64,000 nucleotides of DNA from Aestuariibacter sp. A3R04 (GTDB lineage Bacteria; Pseudomonadota; Gammaproteobacteria; Enterobacterales; Alteromonadaceae): the NCBI RefSeq assembly GCF_018860805.1, contig NZ_JAHKQR010000012.1, positions 1 through 64,000 on the forward strand, in the 5' to 3' direction. The notes under the pieces are model-generated. The model worked only from the letters and a program-made list of their open reading frames with translations. It had not been told where the DNA came from and ran no database searches. Each line of letters begins with the position of its first letter. Positions within the stretch are counted from its first letter, which is position 1. A program made the translations under genes and the position numbers. This document shows positions 55,083-63,847 of this stretch, piece by piece.

Positions 55083-56777
55083 ATGGATCGTCGACTCTTT
55101 CTCAAGCTCTCATCTGCATTAGGCGGGGGCGTAGTACTCTCCACACACCTCACCGGCTGTGCTTCTGGCAACAACCTGCCGCAAAATGCCGTGCTGTTCA
55201 GCCATGGCATCGCCAGTGGTGATCCATCGCAATCCAGCATTATGCTGTGGACCCGGGCCTTGCCTGAAACTAACTCACCGGTGGCAAATGTCCGCTGGGA
55301 GCTGGCCCGAGATAAAGAGTTTACCGATGTAATCAGAAGTGGTGATGCCAAGGCCAGTGCAAACCGCGATTATACCGTCAAGGTGGATGTGCGCGAGTTA
55401 TCGCCCGGTACGCGCTATTACTATCGCTTCCTTACCGCAGAAAACGTCTCAGATACAGGGGAAACCCGCACACTGCCAACGGGCAACGTCAGCGAACTCA
55501 ACCTGGCCCTGTTTTCCTGCTCAAATTATCCAGCAGGCTTCTTTAATGCATACACGGCTGCAGCAAACGACGACAGTATCGACTTTGTTCTCCACTTAGG
55601 TGATTACATCTACGAGTACGGCGCTGGCGAATGGGCAACCGACCACGCAGAAGCATTGGGCCGAACCTTCGCAGATAACAACACAGGGGAGATAGTTACC
55701 CTGGCTGACTACCGCAATCGCTATGCGGTCTATCGCACAGATAAGGGGCTCCGCGCACTGCATCAACGCAAACCCTTCATTGTGGTATGGGACGATCACG
55801 AAATCACCAATGACGTGTACACCACTGGCGCTGAAAACCACCAGCCAGATGAAGGTGATTTCTTTGCCCGCCGGGCTGCAGCAGTGCAGGCTTATTTCGA
55901 ATGGATGCCCATTCGTCCACCAATGGGTGACACAGACCCCATTATTTATCGCACATTCGAATTTGGCGATCTGCTCTCATTGTATATGCTGGACACCCGG
56001 GTTATAGGCCGAGACAAACAACTCAGCTACGCCGACTACACCAACCCGCAAACCGGGGAGTTTGACAATATTGGGTTTGCCTCAGATTTAATGGCCCCAA
56101 ACCGAACCTTGCTCGGCAGCCAACAACGCCAATGGCTGTTTGAACAAATAGACAATAGCCAGTCTGCCTGGCAGGCACTGGGCCAGCAGGTACTAATGGC
56201 AAAAATGCACTTCCCCGCTGAAATCTTCAGCGGCACGCCTCGCGAGAAAATTGGCGAAAAAATCGCTGAGTTAGCGGGCTATCGCAAGCAAATGATGGCA
56301 GGGCAATCAGTCGGCGACGACGTGTTGCACCGGTTGAACACCACCATGGCTTACAACCTGGATGCATGGGATGGATACCCCGAGGAAAGGGAATTGATTT
56401 ACACCAAGTTCGCCGAAAAGGGCAAACCCGCCATCGTGTTTGCCGGTGATACCCACAATGGCTGGGGTAGCTACCTCACGACCGACGCCGGCAATAAAAT
56501 AGGCGTCGAATTGGGCACGTCCAGTGTGTCGTCCCCCGGCATGGAAAGCTACTTAGAGCTGGATGAGCAACAAGCCAGGCAATTGTCGGAAGCGCTTCCC
56601 TTGATAGTCAAAGATCTACATTACTGTGATTTGCGTCAGCGAGGCTACATGACGGTGCGCTTTACCCATGAAAATGTAGAAGCGAAATGGATTTACGTCA
56701 GCACAATCACGGAAGAAACATTCACTATTGCAGACGTCCACACAGAAACTTACACAGCCGACGAGTTACTAGGCTAA
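55083..56777 (+). CDS. phoD: PhoD-type alkaline phosphatase/phosphodiesterase
   Basis: A 564-residue exported phosphatase, hydrolysing phosphate esters for phosphorus supply. The N-terminus has a twin-arginine motif (DRRLFLK), a hydrophobic stretch and a Cys (LTGC, about residue 26) that could be lipidated. The PhoD N-terminal domain SHGIASGDPSQSSIMLWTR is followed by the metallophosphatase core: HLGDYIYEYG, VVWDDHEITNDVY, VFAGDTHNGWGS. In the family the site holds Ca and Fe(III), consistent with Tat export of a folded protein. No Pho box was recognised. Confidence 0.88.
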   Translation: MDRRLFLKLSSALGGGVVLSTHLTGCASGNNLPQNAVLFSHGIASGDPSQSSIMLWTRALPETNSPVANVRWELARDKEFTDVIRSGDAKASANRDYTVKVDVRELSPGTRYYYRFLTAENVSDTGETRTLPTGNVSELNLALFSCSNYPAGFFNAYTAAANDDSIDFVLHLGDYIYEYGAGEWATDHAEALGRTFADNNTGEIVTLADYRNRYAVYRTDKGLRALHQRKPFIVVWDDHEITNDVYTTGAENHQPDEGDFFARRAAAVQAYFEWMPIRPPMGDTDPIIYRTFEFGDLLSLYMLDTRVIGRDKQLSYADYTNPQTGEFDNIGFASDLMAPNRTLLGSQQRQWLFEQIDNSQSAWQALGQQVLMAKMHFPAEIFSGTPREKIGEKIAELAGYRKQMMAGQSVGDDVLHRLNTTMAYNLDAWDGYPEERELIYTKFAEKGKPAIVFAGDTHNGWGSYLTTDAGNKIGVELGTSSVSSPGMESYLELDEQQARQLSEALPLIVKDLHYCDLRQRGYMTVRFTHENVEAKWIYVSTITEETFTIADVHTETYTADELLG

Positions 56778-56799
56778 CGGGTCTATTTTCCAATGCCCG

Positions 56800-57429
56800 C
56801 TAGCTGTTTAATGGCCGGCGGGCTTTTCTTACGGCCCTGGGATGCATTAGCTTTTCCAGCTTCGTCAGATAACCGGCAATTTTGGCGTGAATTTGCTTGT
56901 CATCTGTAATGGCATTGTACAACCAATGGTATGTATCTTCGTAATCGTAAGGGCTGCCATAACCATCAACAAATAGCTGTGCCAATTGCAATAGCGCGTT
57001 AATATTGCCAAGGGCTGCAGCCTCGCGCAAATAAATCACCGCGCGCTTTTTATCGGTTTGCACCAAGGTACCTTTTGAATAGTACCGCCCGAGCTGTTCC
57101 AGTGCCGCCGGCAACCCTTGTTCAGCCGCTTCCTGCATGTAGCGAATGCCTCGTTTAGGGTTCGCATCGACACACACCCCCCATGCCAGCATGTCGCCCC
57201 ATAGAAATTGAAAGGCCGGCTCTTTGAGCACTTCGGCATGGGCCTCTACGTCCTGCACCAACTGACAACGATCCGTCACCATGCGAGTGAGATGGGTGTT
57301 TTTGTTTATCATGCCAATCAGTTCATCCTGGGTGTACAACTGAACAGCTTTAATTTCCTGGGCGACAGAAAATACCGGCGCAAACAGACAGGCGAAAGAA
57401 CATAGCAGCAGTGATAGACGTGTTTTCAT
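56800..57429 (-). CDS. motX: Sodium-driven flagellar motor protein MotX
   Basis: A periplasmic T-ring protein needed for the polar flagellar stator PomAB. The 209-residue length is near that of Vibrio MotX. Signature segments are CQLVQDVEAHAEVL, AFQFLWGDMLAWGVCVDAN, QEAAEQGLPAALEQLGRYYSKGTLV, and YGSPYDYEDTYHWLYNAI; the middle forms Sel1-like repeats. I start at ATG 57429, which begins a proper signal peptide (MKTRLSLLLCSFACLF); upstream in-frame codons do not. It stands alone here, apart from other flagellar genes. A perfect inverted repeat lies about 95 bases in front. Confidence 0.88.
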   Translation of the reverse strand: MKTRLSLLLCSFACLFAPVFSVAQEIKAVQLYTQDELIGMINKNTHLTRMVTDRCQLVQDVEAHAEVLKEPAFQFLWGDMLAWGVCVDANPKRGIRYMQEAAEQGLPAALEQLGRYYSKGTLVQTDKKRAVIYLREAAALGNINALLQLAQLFVDGYGSPYDYEDTYHWLYNAITDDKQIHAKIAGYLTKLEKLMHPRAVRKARRPLNS

Positions 57430-57521
57430 CGATACGACCCGTGAATTTACCAAAACAAGGTGACAAGCAATAAGATACTGCATCATTGTTGTTAGTATCG
57501 ACCAAAAACGCAATTTCTGAA

Positions 57522-57557
57522 ATGTCACAGAAAAATTTGCGCTTCATTCTGTGACAT
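57522..57557. promoter_or_regulatory. Perfect 11-base inverted repeat upstream of motX
   Basis: ATGTCACAGAA (57522-57532) and TTCTGTGACAT (57547-57557) are perfect complements 14 bases apart. They lie between the TIGR02647-type gene and motX and have no T tract, so an operator is more likely than a terminator. Confidence 0.5.
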
Positions 57558-57573
57558 AACTTTGCGCCAGGTG

Positions 57574-57822
57574 CTAGTTGAGCTTCATTGACAGTGCTAA
57601 CTGAATACGACGGGCGTGTTCTGCCAGGTCAATACCCAAATCGGTAAGATAACCGCCATCGGGCTGAGTAATTACGCCCTTGGCGTAGAGCCGCTCTGCT
57701 GCATGCACCACGGATTGGCTGGCGTCATGATGGATTTTAAGCCCTTGCATAAGGCTGGTGGTGGGAAACTTCAGAATAAGGTTTAACTCGTCGACCATGT
57801 CCTGATCTACTAACACCATCAC
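57574..57822 (-). CDS. Small conserved protein, TIGR02647 type
   Basis: An 82-residue soluble protein resembling the gammaproteobacterial TIGR02647 family, whose function is unknown; a small helix-turn-helix-like fold is possible. Conserved-looking segments are DELNLILKFPTTSLMQGLKIH, VHAAERLYAKGVITQPDGGYLTDLGIDLAEHA. An AGGAG site lies just in front (two consecutive ATG codons). Confidence 0.8.
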   Translation of the reverse strand: MMVLVDQDMVDELNLILKFPTTSLMQGLKIHHDASQSVVHAAERLYAKGVITQPDGGYLTDLGIDLAEHARRIQLALSMKLN

Positions 57823-58102
57823 ATTCTCCTGATTATATTGTTTGATTCACGCCACTCACTTAAGATTCTTCAGGCAGAGTGCAGCGCGTATCTGTATAAC
57901 ACTACCATTTGCCCTGACTGTCCAGATTAATTTGGTTCAAATGCCTCGTCATTGGTCGCATGCGCATTTGACGCGGTGATTTCACCTGCCCTCCGGTGAC
58001 AAAAATTAAGTTTATGACACAGATGCACGGAGCTAAAACGACCGTGCTATTCAATGATATACTTCCCGTTACGACATCACTTAGGCATAGCACACGAACA
58101 CG

Positions 58103-59572
58103 ATGAAATACAAAGATTTGCGAGACTTTATTGAGCAACTCGAAGCGCGGGGTGAGTTAAAACGCATATCCAGGGAAATCGATACTGACCTTGAAATGAC
58201 AGAAATTGCTGACCGCACCCTTCGCGCTAAAGGACCGGCACTGTTGTTCGAGAATCCCAAGGGGTCAACTATCCCCGTGTTGGCAAACCTGTTCGGCACC
58301 CCGGAACGGGTAGCGCTGGGTATGGGCCAAACCTCTGTGCATGCACTCCGTGAAGTAGGTAAACTGCTGGCATATTTAAAAGAACCGGAACCCCCAAAAG
58401 GGTTAAAAGACTTGTGGGAAAAACTCCCCGTATTCAAACAAGTGCTGAATATGCCGGTCAGGGAGGTGAAAAAAGCCCCGTGCCAGGAAGTCATTATTTC
58501 GGGAGACGACGTAGATTTAACCGCCCTGCCCATCCAGCGATGCTGGCCAGGCGATGCAGCCCCACTCATTACCTGGGGGTTAACCGTTTCAAAAGGTCCT
58601 CACAAGAAGCGCCAGAATTTGGGAATTTACCGGCAGCAGGTGATAGCCAAAAACAAAGTGATCATGCGTTGGTTGTCTCACCGGGGCGGTGCTCTGGATT
58701 TTCGCGAGTGGTGCCAGACACATCCCGGCGAACCCTACCCGGTTTCAGTTGCACTAGGTGCCGATCCCGCCACCATTTTAGGCGCGGTAACACCTGTGCC
58801 AGATACCCTTTCTGAATACGCTTTTGCCGGCTTACTAAGGGGCGGCAAAACTGAAGTCGTGAAATCAGTTTCCAATTCACTGCAAGTACCGGCCAGTGCG
58901 GAAATTGTCCTTGAAGGCTATATTGAACAAGGCGAATTGGCGCCAGAAGGCCCTTACGGCGACCACACCGGATACTACAATGAAGTAGATGACTTTCCGG
59001 TGTTCACTGTGACCCACATTACTCACCGAAAAAAACCCATTTACCACTCTACCTATACCGGTCGTCCGCCTGACGAACCGGCTATTCTTGGCGTCGCATT
59101 AAACGAAGTTTTCGTGCCGATTTTACAGAAGCAATTCCCGGAAATTGTCGATTTTTACCTGCCGCCAGAGGGCTGTTCTTACCGCATGGCGGTGGTTACC
59201 ATGAAAAAACAATACCCCGGCCACGCCAAGCGGGTCATGATGGGAGTATGGTCTTTCCTCAGGCAATTTATGTACACCAAATTTGTCATTGTGTGTGACG
59301 ATGATGTAGACGCTCGCAACTGGGAAGATGTGATATGGGCGATCACGACACGTATGGACCCGGCACGGGACACTGTCATGATCGAAAACACCCCCATAGA
59401 CTACCTCGACTTTGCATCTCCTGTATCTGGCTTGGGTTCCAAAATGGGAATGGACGCCACCAATAAAATGCCCGGCGAGACAGACAGGGAATGGGGTACG
59501 CCTATTGTTATGGATGAACACGTGAAGCAGCGCGTTGATGACATCTGGGACAGTCTTGGTATCATGGAGTAA
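58103..59572 (+). CDS. ubiD: 4-hydroxy-3-polyprenylbenzoate decarboxylase
   Basis: The prenylated-FMN-dependent decarboxylase of ubiquinone synthesis. 489 residues (E. coli UbiD has 497) with [22 protein letters not shown] at the start, [35 protein letters not shown], and [12 protein letters not shown], the region carrying the Glu/Arg active-site residues. Intact throughout. Followed at 59 bases by the flavin reductase gene, the same pair as in E. coli. Confidence 0.95.
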   Translation: MKYKDLRDFIEQLEARGELKRISREIDTDLEMTEIADRTLRAKGPALLFENPKGSTIPVLANLFGTPERVALGMGQTSVHALREVGKLLAYLKEPEPPKGLKDLWEKLPVFKQVLNMPVREVKKAPCQEVIISGDDVDLTALPIQRCWPGDAAPLITWGLTVSKGPHKKRQNLGIYRQQVIAKNKVIMRWLSHRGGALDFREWCQTHPGEPYPVSVALGADPATILGAVTPVPDTLSEYAFAGLLRGGKTEVVKSVSNSLQVPASAEIVLEGYIEQGELAPEGPYGDHTGYYNEVDDFPVFTVTHITHRKKPIYHSTYTGRPPDEPAILGVALNEVFVPILQKQFPEIVDFYLPPEGCSYRMAVVTMKKQYPGHAKRVMMGVWSFLRQFMYTKFVIVCDDDVDARNWEDVIWAITTRMDPARDTVMIENTPIDYLDFASPVSGLGSKMGMDATNKMPGETDREWGTPIVMDEHVKQRVDDIWDSLGIME

Positions 59573-59631
59573 GGAACAGGGCGCAGGCGACAAGCAGAAG
59601 CGTCATAACTTCAAGCAATTAAAGAGTAAAT

Positions 59632-60327
59632 ATGTCGGAATTTCAGTGTAAGGTTACGGCAATCACGCCGTTGACTGAGGTCGTTTTTAAAGTTGAGTTA
59701 ACGCCAGCGCAGCCTGTGAATTTTAAGGCCGGTCAGTACATCATGGTTCATATGGGCGAGAAAGATCAGCGGCCGTTTTCCATCGCAAATCCGGCTTATG
59801 ACAATGGTCGTATAGAATTGCACATAGGCGCTGACGAGAAAAACACCTACGCCACTGAAGTTCTGGATAAAATGCGTACCGAGGGTGAAATAACCCTAAG
59901 TGGTGGCCATGGCAATGCCGGCTTACAGTCTGCTGAAGCCGATATTATCCTCATTGCCGGCGGTACTGGTTTCTCCTACACCTGGTCTATTCTTCAGCAA
60001 GTGCTGCATGAAAAGCCCGACGCCCGCGTCACTCTGTACTGGGGAGGTAAACACAAACAAGACCTCTACCTGTTCGATGAACTCACAGCATTAGCAGCCA
60101 GACACCCCCACTTCCAATTTAAACCGGTAGTAGAATTTCCTGAAGATGGCTGGCAAGGCAAAACAGGCTGGGTTCATAAAGCAGTGATGAGTGACCACCC
60201 TGAGATGTCATCCAAGCACGTTTATATTGCCGGTCGTTTCGAAATGGCTAAAGTAGCCAGGGATGATTTTGCCACCTGTGGTTTGAGCACCGACACACTA
60301 TTTGGCGACGCTTACGCATTTATATAA
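59632..60327 (+). CDS. fre: NAD(P)H-flavin reductase
   Basis: Reduces free flavin with NAD(P)H, supplying reduced FMN to other enzymes. 231 residues of the ferredoxin-reductase type: flavin-site RPFSIANPAYDNGRIELHIG, then the NAD(P) motif IILIAGGTGFSYTWSILQQ and the C-terminal AGRFEMAKVARDDF. Close in length to E. coli Fre (233). Next to ubiD, whose cofactor pathway needs reduced flavin; a shared transcript is likely. Confidence 0.93.
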   Translation: MSEFQCKVTAITPLTEVVFKVELTPAQPVNFKAGQYIMVHMGEKDQRPFSIANPAYDNGRIELHIGADEKNTYATEVLDKMRTEGEITLSGGHGNAGLQSAEADIILIAGGTGFSYTWSILQQVLHEKPDARVTLYWGGKHKQDLYLFDELTALAARHPHFQFKPVVEFPEDGWQGKTGWVHKAVMSDHPEMSSKHVYIAGRFEMAKVARDDFATCGLSTDTLFGDAYAFI

Positions 60328-60382
60328 AGCCGCGGATGCATAAAGCGCGGCAATAATATAAAAGACAGAAGGAGAGTTTATT

Positions 60383-61744
60383 ATGCTGCGCAAGTACTTT
60401 GCGATGGCATGGGCAGTGTCGTTGCCGGCACTGTCAGCCCCCGCTTTTCACGACGACGCCCGTCTCCATGATATCGCTTCGGCCGTATCTGCCGAACGCA
60501 TTGAAAAAGACATTACCACGTTAGTCGGCTTTGGAACCCGTCACACTTTATCTGATACCAAATCTGACAGCCGCGGTATTGGTGCTGCGCGACGCTGGAT
60601 TCAGTCAGAATTTGAGCATATTTCTGATGACTGTGGGGGATGCCTTGAGGTCTTTACGGTAAGAGGCGTTATTAGCGGCGAACCCCGTATCCCGGATCCG
60701 GTAGAAGTGGTAAATGTTATTGCCATTCAACGGGGAACAACAGATCCAGGGCGTTACGTGATCATGTCCGGCGACATTGACTCCCGGGTATCTGACGTGA
60801 TGGATTATACTTCAGACAGTCCGGGGGCAAATGACAACGCCTCAGGTGTGGCTGGTACCTTAGAAGCCGCCCGGGTACTGAGTAAGTACTCCTTCAATGG
60901 CACCATAGTGTATGCTGCCCTGTCAGGCGAAGAGCAAGGTCTGTTCGGTGGCAAAATACTGGCAGAAAAGGCCCAACGGGAAGGCTGGCGGATTAAAGCC
61001 GTGCTGAATAACGACATGATCGGTAATATCGAAGGTGTAAACGGGGTAATTAACAACACCACTGCGCGAATTTTTGCCGAGGGCACTCGTGTAACAGAGA
61101 CCAGTGATGAAGCTCGTCTGCGACGTTTCACCGGCGGCGAAGTGGACTCTCCCAGCAGAAACCTCGCCCGGTATATCGACAAGTTGGCAGATCAGTACAT
61201 CGAAAACCTCGACACCATGGTGATTTACCGCTTAGATCGTTTTCGTCGAGGCGGGCACCACCGCCCGTTCAACGATTTGGGGTACCCCGGTATCCGGATT
61301 ATGGAAACCAACGAAAATTACACCCGCCAACATCAGGATTTGCGCAGCGAAAACGGCATTCAATACGGTGATACGATCGACGGTGTGAACATGGAATATG
61401 CAGCCAAGCTTACGGGGCTGAATGCTGTGAGTTTAGCCGCTATGTCCTGGGCTCCGTCGCCACCAGCAGAAGTGACAATAACGGGCGCCGTTCAACCTTC
61501 CACCACACTGAACTGGAAAGCCGCCAATGAAAAACAAAACCCGCAACTGGCAGGGTATAAGGTATACTGGCGGTATACTGACGCACCGCAATGGCAGTTT
61601 AGCCGCTTTGTGGGTAATGTCACCGAGGCGATCCTGGAAAACACAGTTATTGATAACTACTTTTTTGGTGTTGCCAGTGTCAGTAAAGATGGCATTGAGA
61701 GCCCCGTGGTCTACCCTGGCCCGGCCGGTAGCTTCGGCGACTAA
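60383..61744 (+). CDS. Exported M28-type metallopeptidase with altered first ligand
   Basis: A 453-residue secreted protein with a signal peptide (about 1-20). The catalytic core resembles M28 aminopeptidases: VIMSGDIDSRVSD (128-138), GANDNASGVAGTLEAARVL (148-166, second-metal Asp151), ALSGEEQGLFGG (Glu183/184), and HHRPFNDLGYP near residue 293. The first motif usually reads HxDS; here it is DIDS, so the expected His ligand is Asp131. A fibronectin-like tail follows (about 370-453, EVTITGAVQPSTTLNWKAANE). Peptide uptake is the likely role. GGAG ribosome site. Confidence 0.82.
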   Translation: MLRKYFAMAWAVSLPALSAPAFHDDARLHDIASAVSAERIEKDITTLVGFGTRHTLSDTKSDSRGIGAARRWIQSEFEHISDDCGGCLEVFTVRGVISGEPRIPDPVEVVNVIAIQRGTTDPGRYVIMSGDIDSRVSDVMDYTSDSPGANDNASGVAGTLEAARVLSKYSFNGTIVYAALSGEEQGLFGGKILAEKAQREGWRIKAVLNNDMIGNIEGVNGVINNTTARIFAEGTRVTETSDEARLRRFTGGEVDSPSRNLARYIDKLADQYIENLDTMVIYRLDRFRRGGHHRPFNDLGYPGIRIMETNENYTRQHQDLRSENGIQYGDTIDGVNMEYAAKLTGLNAVSLAAMSWAPSPPAEVTITGAVQPSTTLNWKAANEKQNPQLAGYKVYWRYTDAPQWQFSRFVGNVTEAILENTVIDNYFFGVASVSKDGIESPVVYPGPAGSFGD

Positions 61745-61779
61745 TATGCACAGAAAATACAAATCTGTTTCATCACATT

Positions 61780-61810
61780 AAAAGAGTGACAGGTGTTACT
61801 CTTTTTTTTC
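61780..61810 (+). terminator. Terminator after the M28 peptidase gene
   Basis: AAAAGAGT (61780-61787) and ACTCTTTT (61798-61805), with the inner bases GACA/TGTT also able to pair, are followed by a long T run. It lies 36 bases beyond the peptidase stop. Confidence 0.8.
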
Positions 61811-61884
61811 TTTTTCGCGTATATCACTACACTTTAGCGGCATTTACCGCTACGGTATCAAAGAAGCCTCAAAGGAAGTATTTG

Positions 61885-62868
61885 ATGATTAAGCTGTTTC
61901 GTTTTTTCCTGTGTGTTTGTATTTGCGTGGCCAGCCCATTTGCAATGGCCACAGTGAAACTTGGCGCGTCTCCTCTGGCTACCTACGTAGACAATGACGG
62001 TGAACCTGCGCGCTTAAATACCATTGTGCAGGCAGCTTTTACCCGAATGAATCAAGATGTTGAACTGAGCGTGATGCGGCGCGCTTTTTTGGGCAGCGCT
62101 TTGTCGTCAGGTCAGTTAGACGGTGAATTCGCGTTTATTAGTTTAGATAACCAGGCTGACAACCTCTATTATTCCAAAGCTTATTTACCCCTTCGGCTAT
62201 TTGTAGGCAGTAAACGCCCGAACGTAGCTGACATTTCCCTTATTGCGCAGTTACAAGACAGCCGAATTGCCGTTGAAAACCGGTTTGCCAACACCGACGA
62301 CATCCGTCAGATACGCGAGATAAAATGGTCTCGAAACCCGACAACGTACGATACGTTTAAACAATTCGCTGACAACCGGGCCCCTTTCATACTGACGACA
62401 GAACTATTACTAGCAGATTTTAACCGTTTACTGATAGCCGATAGTGAAGAGCCGGTTTTCCTCTCTCCAGTGCCTTTGATCTCGAAAGGGTTTCACTTGG
62501 CGTTAACAAAAACCAGCCAAAACCAGACATTGATAAAACAATTTGATACCGTCATTGCCGACATGCAGAAAGACGGAAGTTTCAATGAATACCTGGGCGT
62601 TACCTGGCTACAAAAGGATATTGACGGCGACGGTACAGCAGATTTTATTACCTCCGGCAAGGTCTATCACCGGCCAGCTGAACAACCGTTCTTAAATGCT
62701 TTTCCCTTGGACGATACCAAACCCGGTGATGCCTCGTATTTTTACGTTAATGGTGTGGCATATACCACCTATGAAGAAGCCGAAATGGCTTTGGGTTCAG
62801 CCGCCCCTGATGAACCCGAGAGCTTTCTTGACCGCGAAGTTTACAAAAAAATCCTTAAACAGTGGTAA
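61885..62868 (+). CDS. Periplasmic solute-binding-like protein with EF-hand-like loop
   Basis: A 327-residue exported protein with signal MIKLFRFFLCVCICVASPFAMA. The fold looks like the small-solute binding (SBP_bac_3) type: VKLGASPLATYVDNDGEPARLN, SGQLDGEFAFISLDN, and IADMQKDGSFNEYLG. Near the C-terminus DIDGDGTADF has the Asp spacing of a calcium-binding EF-hand or dockerin-type loop, not usual in this family, and a further 60 residues follow. I start at ATG 61885 with AAAGGAAG in front; the frame is open to 61786 but without a signal there. It stands alone, with no permease genes. Confidence 0.75.
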   Translation: MIKLFRFFLCVCICVASPFAMATVKLGASPLATYVDNDGEPARLNTIVQAAFTRMNQDVELSVMRRAFLGSALSSGQLDGEFAFISLDNQADNLYYSKAYLPLRLFVGSKRPNVADISLIAQLQDSRIAVENRFANTDDIRQIREIKWSRNPTTYDTFKQFADNRAPFILTTELLLADFNRLLIADSEEPVFLSPVPLISKGFHLALTKTSQNQTLIKQFDTVIADMQKDGSFNEYLGVTWLQKDIDGDGTADFITSGKVYHRPAEQPFLNAFPLDDTKPGDASYFYVNGVAYTTYEEAEMALGSAAPDEPESFLDREVYKKILKQW

Positions 62869-63002
62869 TGCCCGCAAATTATTTTTTCGCCGAAACAAAA
62901 ATAAAACCCAAAAAACTCAAACACTTAACTTTAAAATCAAAAGAATTTATCGTTAGGTGAACTTTTTTGATATGTAACACGTTAGACATATTACTGTCAT
63001 AA

Positions 63003-63015
63003 TACTATGATAGTA
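63003..63015. promoter_or_regulatory. Palindrome before the small-protein gene
   Basis: TACTAT-G-ATAGTA is a perfect 6-1-6 palindrome, about 30 bases before the small-protein start and near the likely transcription start (a TTGATA lies upstream at about 62969). It may be an operator. Confidence 0.35.
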
Positions 63016-63046
63016 AGCGGGTTAATCAACAGGAGGGTTCATTATT

Positions 63047-63196
63047 ATGCATGCGCTAACCAAGTCATTTACGCGGTTTTTTGAGCGGGCCCATCCATAT
63101 ACAGTGGCATACTATATTGGAAGGAAAAATGCTGAGAAAATTTTTGATTGTAAGATCAAGAAAAAGTCAAAGCTGCTCGCTGATTCACATCAGTAG
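63047..63196 (+). CDS. 49-residue basic small protein
   Basis: An ATG at 63047 preceded by a strong AGGAGGG site (63031-63037) opens a 49-residue frame ending at TAG 63194-63196, and a rho-independent terminator follows 15 bases later. The product (MHALTKSFTRFFERAHPYTV through KSKLLADSHQ) is rich in Lys and Arg with aromatic residues in the centre (RFFERAHPYTVAYYIGRK). I recognise no family. Ribosome site, size and terminator together make it a likely real gene. Confidence 0.7.
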   Translation: MHALTKSFTRFFERAHPYTVAYYIGRKNAEKIFDCKIKKKSKLLADSHQ

Positions 63197-63211
63197 CGTA
63201 AACACCCGATA

Positions 63212-63242
63212 AATAGGCCTTATTTTTAAGGCCTATTTTTAT
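63212..63242 (+). terminator. Terminator after the small-protein gene
   Basis: AATAGGCCTT (63212-63221) and AAGGCCTATT (63228-63237) form a perfect 10-base-pair stem with a 6-base loop, followed by T residues. It shows that a short transcript ends here. Confidence 0.88.
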
Positions 63243-63322
63243 TTCAGGTCGCATAGGTCTCATCGTTGTTTTTTAGCACCTCCCCACCCGATGCTCCAGT
63301 AAGCGACAAGGTCAACGATCCT

Positions 63323-63796
63323 TTAAAGATGGGTCAGGGGCATTTCCGTAGAGTACTTGATTTGTTCCATGGCGAAACTGGACGTGACATCACCTAAATC
63401 AATGCCTGACACTAAGCGCTTGTAGAAGTGATCGAAACTGGCCATGTCCGTTACCAACACTTTAAGCAGATAGTCGTATTCGCCGGACATGCGGTAAAAC
63501 TCCACCACTTCTTCAAAGGCCGATACGTGTCTGGCAAACTCTGTGAGCCAGTTAGCATGATGTGTTGCCGCTTTCACCTGCACAAACACTGTCATGGCCA
63601 ACCCCAATTGTCTGGCGCTTAACAGCGCAACCTTTCGGGTAATATAGCCTCTTTCCTGCAGGCGCTGTATCCGACGCCAACAAGGGGTCGATGTCAAACC
63701 AACAGCGTCAGCAATTTCCTGTACTGGGGTATCAGAGTTTTGTTGTAAAATAGCAAGAATTGCTTTGTCTGTTTTATCCGGCCCTGCACTTTGCAT
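63323..63796 (-). CDS. Lrp/AsnC family transcriptional regulator
   Basis: A 157-residue regulator of amino-acid metabolism or transport genes. The N-terminal helix-turn-helix (DKTDKAILAILQQNSDTPVQEIADAVGLTSTPCWRRIQRLQERGYI) and the C-terminal RAM domain (VFVQVKAA, FYRMSGEYDYLLKVLV) are complete. I start at ATG 63796 (MQSAGPDKTDK). Its upstream neighbour is a LysE-type exporter on the same strand, a common Lrp target, so it may control amino-acid export. Confidence 0.92.
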   Translation of the reverse strand: MQSAGPDKTDKAILAILQQNSDTPVQEIADAVGLTSTPCWRRIQRLQERGYITRKVALLSARQLGLAMTVFVQVKAATHHANWLTEFARHVSAFEEVVEFYRMSGEYDYLLKVLVTDMASFDHFYKRLVSGIDLGDVTSSFAMEQIKYSTEMPLTHL

Positions 63797-63847
63797 GTTA
63801 TTCCCATGTCTCGTGAACTTCACCCTAGGTTATCACTTGCGCCACAA

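Noticed and set aside
57430-57521. Sigma-28 flagellar promoter before motX
   Set aside because: A GTCGATAC-like -10 is present on the minus strand, but no TAAAG lies at the right distance, so I do not call it.
57902-58138. 78-codon minus-strand frame overlapping the ubiD start
   Set aside because: It overlaps the ubiD start and promoter region, has no ribosome site and resembles no protein.
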